DNA from: Rhizodiscina lignyota
Taxonomy: Eukaryota; Ascomycota; Dothideomycetes; Aulographales; Rhizodiscinaceae
NCBI GenBank assembly: GCA_010015805.1
Contig: ML978137.1
Span: forward strand, 186,001-250,000
Reading direction: 5' to 3'
Length of the DNA stretch: 64,000 nucleotides
Shown here: positions 52,921 to 62,009 of the stretch, piece after piece
Numbering within the stretch: the first letter of the stretch is position 1
How the letters are laid out: each line of letters starts with the position of its first letter
Made by a program: the position numbers and the translations under genes
The notes under the pieces: model-generated
Databases searched by the model: none
What the model saw: the letters and a program-made list of their open reading frames with translations, nothing else
What the model was told of the DNA's origin: nothing

Positions 52921-54558
52921 ATGGCAGGGTCACATGTTTTGCAATTGACTGCTGTGGCTGCGGTGGTTGGGGTAAGTGGAAAACAACAATAAAAATTATT
53001 CAGGCACTAATATCAAACCGCAGACTATCAGTTATGTCCTCTACACCATTATCTACAACCTCTACTTCCATCCTCTCGCCAGATACCCCGGCCCGAAACT
53101 CTACGCCGTCTGGCGGATCCCCTTAATTCTTGATCGCATTAGTGGTAATTCCGTTCGAACTATCCATGCTATGCACAAGAAATACGGCGAGAATGTTCGA
53201 GTTTCACCAAACGAAATAAGCACCATCAGCCCGGCGGCATGGAAAGACGTTTATGGATACCGCCGCAACGGCCATGGAGGTTTTGATAAGGACACCATTC
53301 GCTTCTATCGCCGAGACCCCATTGGCAATGGCGCTACAGCAATGATCTCAGAGGACGACAATAATCACGCTCGCCAACGTCGTATCTTTACCCATGCGTT
53401 CAGCGACCGTGCGTTGAGAGAGCAGGAGCCTCTCCTGAAGCACTACACAAACTTGCTGGTGGAGAAACTCAAGGACGCAAGCGCTGACGGATCGAGAAAG
53501 GTTGATATCGTCTCGTTTTACAACTTTACGACATTCGACACCATGGCAGACCTCACGTTTGGCGAGCCGCTACACCTGCTTGACAACATGGACTATAACC
53601 CATGGGTGCGTAACATCTTTGCAGGCATCAAATATGTTGCCGTTGCGGACGCGTTCAGAGGTTATCCGGTCCTCCATCAAATTCAAAGGGCCAGGGCACC
53701 GAAGGACCTGAAGGAGAAACGCGAGTACCACCTCAAGTTCTGCCACAGCCGTGTGGATCGCCGACTAGAGAAAGAAGAGACAGATCATCCCGACTTTTGG
53801 TCATTGGTATTGAAGGCCGAAGGCGCGAAGGGCCTCACGAGACCCGAGATGCATGTCAACAGCCAACTTCTCATGACCGCCGGAACAGAGACGACTGCCA
53901 CCCTCCTCAGCGGATTGACATATTATCTCTGCCAGAATCCGGACAAGATGAAGAAGCTAGTGGATGAGATCAGAGGCTCCTTTTCTCACCCGGACGAGAT
54001 GACTACCGTCACCCTTCCCCGTCTAGAATATCTGCACGCCTGTCTCGAAGAGGGTCTGCGCATCTATCCACCAGTAGCTGTCGGCTTACCTCGTATTGTT
54101 CCTCCTGAAGGCGGCGACATCGACGGCCACCCACTCCCGGGTGGCGCGACAATATATTTCACACATTATCCAGCATATCACTCCGAGAAGAATTTCGCGC
54201 TGCCCGACGAATTTCACCCGGAGCGATTCCTGCAGGGCGAGGACCCACGCTTTGCAAATGACAAGATGGACGCGTTCAACCCGTTCTCCAACGGCCCGCG
54301 GAACTGCTTGGGCAAGAAGTAAGTCTCACACGCTCTCTCCACTCTCTGTCGATCCCGATAAGGCGAGAAGAGACCGAATCCTAATCATTAACTAGTCTCG
54401 CGTACCACGAGATGCGCCTTATCCTGGCAAAGGTGCTGTATTCGTTCGACATCGAGCTGTTGCCGCAGAGCCAGAATTGGACAAACCACAAGGTATATAC
54501 GCTTTGGGAGAAGCCGCCGTTGTACGTGAAGCTCCGACCCCTGCAGCAGAAGGCGTAA
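52921..54558 (+). CDS. Cytochrome P450 monooxygenase, 502 aa
   Basis: Exons 52921-52971, 53024-54318 and 54396-54558 join exactly. The N terminus (MAGSHVLQLTAVAAVVG spliced to TISYVLYTIIYNLYFHPLAR) is a membrane anchor followed by the RYPGPKLYAVWRIP hinge typical of fungal microsomal P450s. The I-helix motif AGTETT is at 303-308, the ExxR motif is in CLEEGLRIYPP, the PERF segment is in EFHPERFLQGEDPRF, and the haem loop FSNGPRNCLGK has ligand C445. The overall pattern resembles CYP families used in fungal secondary metabolism or xenobiotic oxidation. Substrate unknown. The enzyme sits in the ER membrane and needs NADPH-P450 reductase. Confidence 0.96.
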
Positions 54559-55197
54559 GCTGTGACAGCTAGCTTCTCGTGTGAGAATTGTTTGTTCTGC
54601 TTCTTGTGCCATATTTGGTAGGATGTAGTTACGAATGAGGAATGTACTCTCTCCTCAACGATCAGTAATTAGTGCCGAGCGTTCGGCGTTTTGCAGCGGT
54701 GTGGGTCGATATAGACGGAGCTGCACGCAAGGCCTTCGAAGATATTGCCAACGCTTTACATATCGAATCGACTTTTCCTTTTATTTTGAAAAAAAATATC
54801 CAAGAGCTCTATTTACAGATTGCCGCCTTTTTTACGACTTACCCTCTTTTGAGTTGTGGCTTGCATGAGTTCGGTGACTTCGGAACATTTTTGCACGTGG
54901 ATCTGCCTCACTATTACGGGGTAAGGCGGTAAAGGTTTACTAATATACCAACCAGCCTCTAAAATGCACCGAGGGCGCATTGGAACTCCTGATGACTCGT
55001 CTTTACGCCGGCGAGAAAGTGGCTTCAATATTGGTGCTGCTGAAAAGCATCGTTCGCGTCATTATGGGGGAGACTGGGTAGGATTTGAAGGCTGGGTGGA
55101 TCTCAGGAGAAAGTTTGCAAAGGCGGGCAAGAGAAGATTAAATAAGGATGGATTGATCGCTGTTTCTATCATCAGTCTGTCAATCATCAGAATCAAG
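54559..55197. other. Intergenic spacer
   Basis: Contains the 3' flank of the P450 and the promoter of the small secreted protein. No gene recognised. Confidence 0.6.
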
Positions 55198-55682
55198 ATG
55201 TATCTCCTCGTTCTCATCGTCGCCGCCTTGAGCTTCCTCTGCGCCTTCGCGTCTGCCGCTCCCCTCGAGCGCCGCGTCTTCAAAGCTGCTGTATGTTTGG
55301 TTCAGTTCATCCTTATGCTCTTTCTCTACTCCATACGGAGTATTATATTACTCAAGAAAGCCAAGTCGAAGCATTTAGTGGAGTCGTCATGTGGAAATTA
55401 GTGCTGACATATCTCCAGTTACGGACCTGTACAGATACCTACTTCAAAGGCATTTGCGAACGCCGCGAATACACCTCTCGCGTGTGCTACGACCTACCAT
55501 CCACAGTCGCGGGCAAAGTCAGCAGTGCGAGGACAACGGGAACGTGTTCTCTGATGAAGAGCACTTGCGCTGAGTTTGGCCTACCACCTTCGGCGGAGTA
55601 CATCAACGTCTACTATAAGGTACCAATGAATAAGATGACTGAAGGGTACGACAATGCGATTAGGAGTGTGTACTGCGATTAG
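55198..55682 (+). CDS. Small cysteine-rich secreted protein, 118 aa, effector-like
   Basis: Exons 55198-55290 and 55419-55682 join in phase 0 across a 128-nt intron. Residues 1-20 (MYLLVLIVAALSFLCAFASA) are a strong signal peptide, followed by APLERR, a Kex2-type dibasic site at R25-R26. The processed chain would be about 92 residues with six cysteines (RTC, GIC, RVC, GTC, STC and VYC at the end), enough for three disulfides. No known domain is recognised. Short length, signal peptide, Kex2 site and even Cys number are the usual criteria for fungal secreted effectors or antimicrobial proteins; the assignment of any role is inference. The gene follows the P450 on the same strand. Confidence 0.85.
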
Positions 55683-57552
55683 AGTGGGATATTGACGGAT
55701 ATGAATAATGGAATGACTTTGAAGAAAATATGATATGCGATATGAAGGCGCAAACGGAGGAGCATGCTTTGGATTTGGCTGGAGGACTTCCGACGACGAA
55801 CGATCATGGGAATAATGGAAAAACGCCTCATTCTTCCATGTATCTTGTAAATGATGTATTTGACGTCCAGTTTTGCGACGAGTGGCAACGAATTGACGGA
55901 TGCGAAGAGTTTTTCTTTACCCTGGTGAAGATTTCCGGATTTTCGCTGAATTTAGCTTTGGGCGACGACCATTACTCGAACTTATACCGTTGAGCCGCCA
56001 GGTACTGCTTCTGATATGGAAATTTGTTGAGAACATCCGAAAGGCGTAATGGCATTTCCAAGTTTCCCATTTTCAAGGATGTGGCCGTCCCTGTTATAGG
56101 CGACAAATGAGTTGCAGGGCCCGTTGGATATCTACGGCAAGACAGTTGATCCATTATAAGGGCAGTCTTTTGGGAGCGTTCGGCCCCCGGCAAACGACGT
56201 CACATCCACCTGTCGTGTGAGCTTCTGTATCGGCTGATTATGTGGGGATCAGTATTGTGGTGTTGAAGATTTGCCAAATATAGAGCTCGTACAGGGCGCG
56301 GCTCGCGTCGATCGAGCTGTCTGCTCAGCCACACTCGTTTCAAGAGCCCCACAAATCTTCTGGGTCGTGACCGGATAGGACGAATGGACCTGAGGCATGA
56401 AGCTCCCGCGATCATTGACGTCGCCGCTCATTCGTGCGGGGCTTTCGACGATGCAGTTAGCCCATGCCGAGACGACGTTCCAAAGCGGATGACATGCGTC
56501 CGGAGAAGCTCCAGAAAGACGTGATGGTCTCTTATAGGCGTGAATCTGCACAGGCTGAAGATCCAGAGCTTCACGATATGATGCGTGACCTCTCTTATGG
56601 CACCAGGATACTCGTCAATAAGCAGCGCAGAGACCAGCGATATCCCAGGGCCACTGCTATCGCGGAGAATGGGAGGCGAATTGCGCTTCAGATGCCGTTA
56701 CAGGCGAATTGGAATTTTTGCCGCGTCTAATGCTCTTCGAAGAATTCTCTTGCCTGTTCCCCGCCTGTGACAAGCGTCCCTGCCGATGATGGACATGTAG
56801 AGTAGGTAGATAATCGAATGCTGTTGTGCCACCATGCTTGGATAATGGCACCCGCCGAGGCGCGCACCGACGAAATCGAAATTGAGCGTCTCGCACTCAG
56901 CTTGCTCGTATTATACACAATTCTCTTCCTGGAGGATTGCTGAAGCCGTCTGAAAAGGGGATGAATTGGCGGCTACAGAGACGCTAACTGCTCGTAAAAG
57001 TGGCGCATCTGCAGGCTGCAAGTGGAGGTTGTGCGTCGCAGAACATAGGGACCCGGCCAAACATCACACTCACTCAGCCCGCCCACGTTATGCTCAACTA
57101 ACTAGCGCACGCCAACTCAGGCATCTTTTTTCGACTGCTTCTCTTCTTCGTCCCCTGGCCTGACCTCGACACCTCACTGCCGACCGCGGTTCCTTCCATC
57201 GACGATTCCTACTTCCCCGACCCCCGAGCAGTTGTACGTAGTGCCGCGCAGATCCTAAGCAAGCCTGCTCCTGCCCCCGGCAACACTGAAGTCAAGTTTC
57301 AGGACAGCTCCCCACTGGGATACGGCGCGCGACTTGGAAAGCGAAGCTTATATCCTCACTTTCGCCTCGTCGGAGGAGGTGCATGGTCGCTGGACGCCGC
57401 GGATGATTGCGGGGGAAGATGTTGTACAGAATTCGCGAGAGACGGCCCCTACCAGCACAGACAGACATGACAATTGCGCCAGGAGCTGGATATCACCGCC
57501 CAGGGAGGTGAGGCTCACTTCTAAGGTGGAAGAGGAGGGGATTGTGGACGTT
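55683..57552. other. 1.9 kb intergenic region upstream of the TRP-like gene
   Basis: A plus-strand frame at 56464-56730 (88 codons from ATG) is Arg/Met-rich with no family resemblance and I leave it as doubtful. Bases 57100-57340 are strongly pyrimidine-rich, consistent with a leader of the downstream gene, whose frame stays open upstream of the chosen ATG. Confidence 0.5.
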
Positions 57553-60500
57553 ATGGCGGACACATCGCATCCTCGGCCGCCGTCAGCGTTCGCTTCGAGC
57601 CCACAAAGCTATACACGTCCCTCGCGAATATGGGCATTGCCGCTCAACCTCCTCACGATCGCGCTCGTTCTCCTCTCCTCCTTCGTTCACACTTCAAATG
57701 CAGCCTTCATTAATTTCGAAAACTGTCTCGACCCCGGCATACGGAACGCCGGTCCTCCTACCCGCCTCCAATTCGTTCCGTTCTTCGTCGATGCAAGATA
57801 TGACGACTTCAACGGCGACAGATACAATCTGAATATCACAGTCTATGGCAACGTCACTGGGCAAGCTACGGTTGGTACTTATCCACCATGGAACAGTCCA
57901 GATTGGGGCGATCCATCCAAGACGTTTGGCAAGATCGTAAACGCCAGTGTCAATTACACCACTCTGTCTGCGTCAGCAAAGGTCTTGACATACACTCCAT
58001 GGGCAGCTCAACCAAGCCAGTTCTGTGATTCTACCATCAACTCGTCTTGTCCCCTTGCTCCAGCATTCTTCAAAAATGCAAGCGATCCATATGACGGCCT
58101 TCCGGCATTCGCTGTCGGCCACAACTTTAGCAGCTCCTATGCCTTTGCCACGTTTGCAAGCACGATTAAGGTTGTGTCTGGAGATGGAGGCGCACCGAAT
58201 TTGGCATGTATATCAGCAAATATCACTCCGGACCTAGGCTCCACGCTATCCAATGCCCTCACATTCGTCCCGCTGGCTATTCTGATCATGGTTGGACTTG
58301 CAACTATGCTCGCCGCTAGGTTCAGTCCGTGGAGCTCGCCAGATCCATTTTACTGGTCTAGCAACTTTGGAAGGGACCCAGATCTGCTCCGTCTTATCAC
58401 TCCTGGATTTGGTGACTGTCTCCAGTACATCCAGTTCATTGTACTGGCGGGCAGTCTCAGCTTGAGTTATCCGGGCTTCTACCAACCAGCGGTATCGCAA
58501 GCGAGTTGGTCTACTCTCATGTTCAATGAGAGCTTTGTTACTGGTGGCAGCGGGACAACAAGTCTCAGGGACGGCATCTATTTCTCAAATGGCACATACG
58601 GCCTCACACGGATGAGCCAGCTGGTTGGCATGACTGACGATTCAGATGTCTGGGCTGGGATGATCATATGGCTCCTGGTCATCATTGGAGCTGTCGTCGT
58701 GCTTACTCAACTGGCATTTTTCATAAGATTTGTGCAGCAGAGCATGAAGCACGACCACGGCAGCGACTCGCGCAACAAGAACATCCCATTCTCTGCAGGA
58801 ATGCTTGTCAGGATTTGCTTCAACTGGTTCAATTTGCCCATCTTCTCGCTCTCGCTATTCCAACTGGTTATCGGGCCAACTTCGCCGGGATCGGTGATCG
58901 GAATGTCATGCGTCCTACTCGTTCTTATGATTGGCTCAGCAGGGTGGATTTTCCGACTCATCTTTGCTACGAAACCTAGGATTCAGCTCTTCGACGACCT
59001 TCCTACCCTTCTCGCTTATGGACCTCTGTATAATACTTATTCTGACGAGGCAGCACCCTTCGCTTTCATACCTGTCTTACTAACCTTTATCCGTGGCGCT
59101 GCCATTGGGGCGGTACAGCCTTCTGGTATTGCTCAGATAGTCATTCTGGCAGTTTGCGAGGTCATCTTTATTTTGACGTTGCATGCCTTCCGTCCATTCA
59201 ATGCACCCACCTCGATGAATGCATATCACACGTTCTTCTCGGTCATCAGGCTCATCACAACCCTTTTGAGCATTGCGTTCGTCCCAACTCTTGGAGTTTC
59301 CGAGGCCACAAAAGGCTGGCTGGGATATGCCATCCTTCTCCTCCATGGCATTGTTCTGGTATTTGGTTTCTTTCTCAACTCAGTGCAAACACTCATCGAA
59401 GTTGCTGCGCGCTCGTCCGGTGCTGGCGACCGCAACACTCGCGGTGGTCTTTCCAAAGTGTTTGGAATTCGACAGTTGTCGAGATATCCAAAGCATCGTC
59501 GGAACGAGAGGAGCAGTCTGAGATCGGATGCCGCTATCTTGACTGAGGATGTAGACGCCAAAAGCATTCGGCTGCGTGATAGCGCTCGCTCACGAAGCCT
59601 ATCCGCAAGCTCGGCGGTGCTACTACAACAGCAGATGACAAGCGGTCGCGATCGTACAAGTACTGGTTTAGAGAGTAGCTATGATACAAGCTATAATGGC
59701 ACTAGCCCTGGCCCAAGCACACCAGGACCGGGAGCGACAAGTCCGTTCTCACATCTACCAGGCGGACCTCCGACAGCAGGCCAGGGCCACCGAAGAACAA
59801 CTGCTGGCTCCAAGAGCCTTGACCAAACAGACCCTTATTATCGTCCTCCACGGCCACGAAGACCTACCCTTGAACCGGTGCTAACGGACGATCAAGAAGC
59901 CTCCGGCGATATTGCAGCTCAACCGTACAAAGACTCACCCGAGCGTGGCAATGACAGCGATACAGGCGAAGGGCCGTCTGGTTTCTCCCCTCCTTTCAAC
60001 CGCAACTCCATCACGCCGGCTTTCCTCCGCTCCTCGCACTACTCGGACAATGCTTCCGATGCTGGTACTCCGCAAAAGCCTACAGATTACGCTGTTAGAG
60101 AAAGCGATTTCTACTATGGCGTGCGTCGCGGCCCAGCATTATCATCCTTACCAGCAAGGCGGTTGAGGACCGGTCCTGCAGATCCCGTGGGCCCCGTAAG
60201 CAGCGCAACAGGCTGGTTTAGAAGCTTGTTCGGTGGAACTAGTAAAGATAAAGGCAAAGGCTTTGAAGTGGTCCGGAGCAGACCTTTCCCTCTGGCGGTC
60301 TTGGATGAAGACGAGACTGACACCAGTCCTCCTCTCGCTCAAGAGCCGTACCGGGACAGTCCTGAAGGTGCAGGGCCAGGCGCAGATGGCCTCAATGAAC
60401 GATCTCGCGATATGGGTGCTGGTGGAGATGTCGGTTCTAGTGCACGGTTGAGAAACATCATGTCCTCGGATACGCCACAGCTCCTTGGGCCAATAGAGAT

Positions 60501-61200
60501 GGGTAATGATATTAACATAGCATTACCCAGTCGATTTGGCAGTCGCGCCTCCCATGCCCCGTCTCGCTCCGAATCTGGAATACCGAATGTTCCGCGTCGA
60601 TCAAGCAAGCGCGATCACAGCGCGGACATGGGAAGCATGTTCTCGGGGCAGAAGACTCCTAGTCCAGTGTATGGCCAAAGCCGGGGGCCTCCTGGATCTG
60701 CACATGGCAGTGAACGGCCGAGAAGCGAAGTATATCTGCATCCTGGATCGGCGACACAGGCGGCGAGCACGACCAGGCTACCGTTTGGAGGTGCCGATTT
60801 CGCAGCTGATGCCAGCTCAGCGGAGCCAAGTCCAAGCCCGGACAGAGGCAATACTAGAGAAGTGAGCCCGCACTTCAGAGATTCAGTTGGCTCATCCATT
60901 TATCCTACATCCGAGGGTGGCACGCCGATAGCAGGTGGTGAGGGCGCTGGGTTCGACGATGATCCCATTAGTAGGGCCGGGACTATGCGTAGAGGAGGCG
61001 AAGCGCTTGCTGAAGTAGTAGAAGGAAGGCATAGAGGCCTGAGTGCCACGAGCGGTAGAGATTGGGATGAGAACAGACCAGTGAGCACTGGGAGAGTGGG
61101 ACGGCACTTGGCGAGTGATAGCGTGAGGAATGCGGCGGCAGAGTTGCGCGGCATAGGTGGAGCAGAGGCGGAAATCGTCGGCGGACGACCACCTGATTAA
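57553..61200 (+). CDS. TRP-like ion channel / ML-domain membrane protein, 1215 aa
   Basis: A single intronless exon. I chose ATG 57553 (MADTSHPRPPSAFASS) because it precedes the hydrophobic signal-anchor LPLNLLTIALVLLSSF; earlier in-frame ATGs exist. Residues about 50-235 form an extracytoplasmic ML-like domain with several N-glycosylation sequons (FINFENCLDPG, YGNVTGQ, NASVNYTT, NNSSC-like CDSTINSSC). About nine membrane spans follow (240-620), including RLITPGFGDCLQYIQF, MLVRICFNWFNLPIFSL and AFRPFNAPTSMNAYHTFFS, the last a hallmark of the fungal TRP-like / flavin-carrier family. A Ser/Pro/Gly-rich cytosolic tail of about 600 residues follows. Yeast relatives (Flc proteins, fission yeast Pkd2) influence calcium, wall synthesis and FAD transport in the ER, Golgi or plasma membrane; the role here is presumably similar. 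Confidence 0.92.
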   Translation: MADTSHPRPPSAFASSPQSYTRPSRIWALPLNLLTIALVLLSSFVHTSNAAFINFENCLDPGIRNAGPPTRLQFVPFFVDARYDDFNGDRYNLNITVYGNVTGQATVGTYPPWNSPDWGDPSKTFGKIVNASVNYTTLSASAKVLTYTPWAAQPSQFCDSTINSSCPLAPAFFKNASDPYDGLPAFAVGHNFSSSYAFATFASTIKVVSGDGGAPNLACISANITPDLGSTLSNALTFVPLAILIMVGLATMLAARFSPWSSPDPFYWSSNFGRDPDLLRLITPGFGDCLQYIQFIVLAGSLSLSYPGFYQPAVSQASWSTLMFNESFVTGGSGTTSLRDGIYFSNGTYGLTRMSQLVGMTDDSDVWAGMIIWLLVIIGAVVVLTQLAFFIRFVQQSMKHDHGSDSRNKNIPFSAGMLVRICFNWFNLPIFSLSLFQLVIGPTSPGSVIGMSCVLLVLMIGSAGWIFRLIFATKPRIQLFDDLPTLLAYGPLYNTYSDEAAPFAFIPVLLTFIRGAAIGAVQPSGIAQIVILAVCEVIFILTLHAFRPFNAPTSMNAYHTFFSVIRLITTLLSIAFVPTLGVSEATKGWLGYAILLLHGIVLVFGFFLNSVQTLIEVAARSSGAGDRNTRGGLSKVFGIRQLSRYPKHRRNERSSLRSDAAILTEDVDAKSIRLRDSARSRSLSASSAVLLQQQMTSGRDRTSTGLESSYDTSYNGTSPGPSTPGPGATSPFSHLPGGPPTAGQGHRRTTAGSKSLDQTDPYYRPPRPRRPTLEPVLTDDQEASGDIAAQPYKDSPERGNDSDTGEGPSGFSPPFNRNSITPAFLRSSHYSDNASDAGTPQKPTDYAVRESDFYYGVRRGPALSSLPARRLRTGPADPVGPVSSATGWFRSLFGGTSKDKGKGFEVVRSRPFPLAVLDEDETDTSPPLAQEPYRDSPEGAGPGADGLNERSRDMGAGGDVGSSARLRNIMSSDTPQLLGPIEMGNDINIALPSRFGSRASHAPSRSESGIPNVPRRSSKRDHSADMGSMFSGQKTPSPVYGQSRGPPGSAHGSERPRSEVYLHPGSATQAASTTRLPFGGADFAADASSAEPSPSPDRGNTREVSPHFRDSVGSSIYPTSEGGTPIAGGEGAGFDDDPISRAGTMRRGGEALAEVVEGRHRGLSATSGRDWDENRPVSTGRVGRHLASDSVRNAAAELRGIGGAEAEIVGGRPPD

Positions 61201-62009
61201 GGGGAGAATGACGGCCAAAGAAGCGGTGGGCGAGGTAATCTGGCTTTTGAGATGCATATGATCATTCGGTGATACCACAGCGCTCCTTTCACACGGTTTC
61301 TTTCACCTTTCTCTTCCATTCTGCTTGTATATGAGTATTTCGATGTACACCATTTTTTCTATTTCCAGGCTCTCTTTCCTATGATTTTGGACGGGCGTAT
61401 ATCGTGCGGACCGCAAAAGTGCATGGGCGTTGGGCAAATCTTATTCCTTCCTTACACTTGAGCAGCATTTGGATGCATCTTTGGATGCCTCTCGAGACTG
61501 TAGTAGCATAGATGACACGGCTATATAATAATATCAGATTGATAAATCTAATCTTTATCTTGATGTACGCGATTTAAGGTACCTGCCCTGCATGATACTT
61601 GTGGCGTCGGTCGGCCCTTCCGTCCCGTCTCGCCGAGCGACGGTCCCTAGCCAAGGGTCATGATGTTTTGCCTCAGATAAAGCACACCCGCTGTCGTGTG
61701 CTTCCATGCCACACCCGGTTGCCCCTTTCTTGCTCCTTCCATCTTCCTTGAAGCCTGAATTGCTCAGAGACCAGGCCAACACGATCACCGAAGGCGGACG
61801 CACATGTGAATACGGATTACACTGGGTCTCAACATAGCGGGGTTCCGTCCCAGACGCCGTGTAACGAGGCTGCTTGAACGCATCCCTCTCTTCTTTCCTT
61901 CTTTTCAACTTGAAATCATCTTAGATCGTGAACACGAGCATTGTTATCTCCCAGAGCTCGAACTCGACTCAAATCCGCCGATCTTGAGATTACCCGCTCC
62001 CAACCTTCG
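61201..62009. other. Intergenic spacer
   Basis: Holds the TRP-like 3' flank and the promoter of the FYVE-RING gene. No further gene or repeat is recognised. Confidence 0.6.

Noticed and set aside
48193-55682. Secondary-metabolite gene cluster
   Set aside because: No polyketide synthase, peptide synthetase, terpene cyclase or prenyltransferase is present, so the label is not justified.
56464-56730. 88-codon frame from ATG in the TRP-like upstream region
   Set aside because: Composition and isolation suggest chance; no homology clue by eye.
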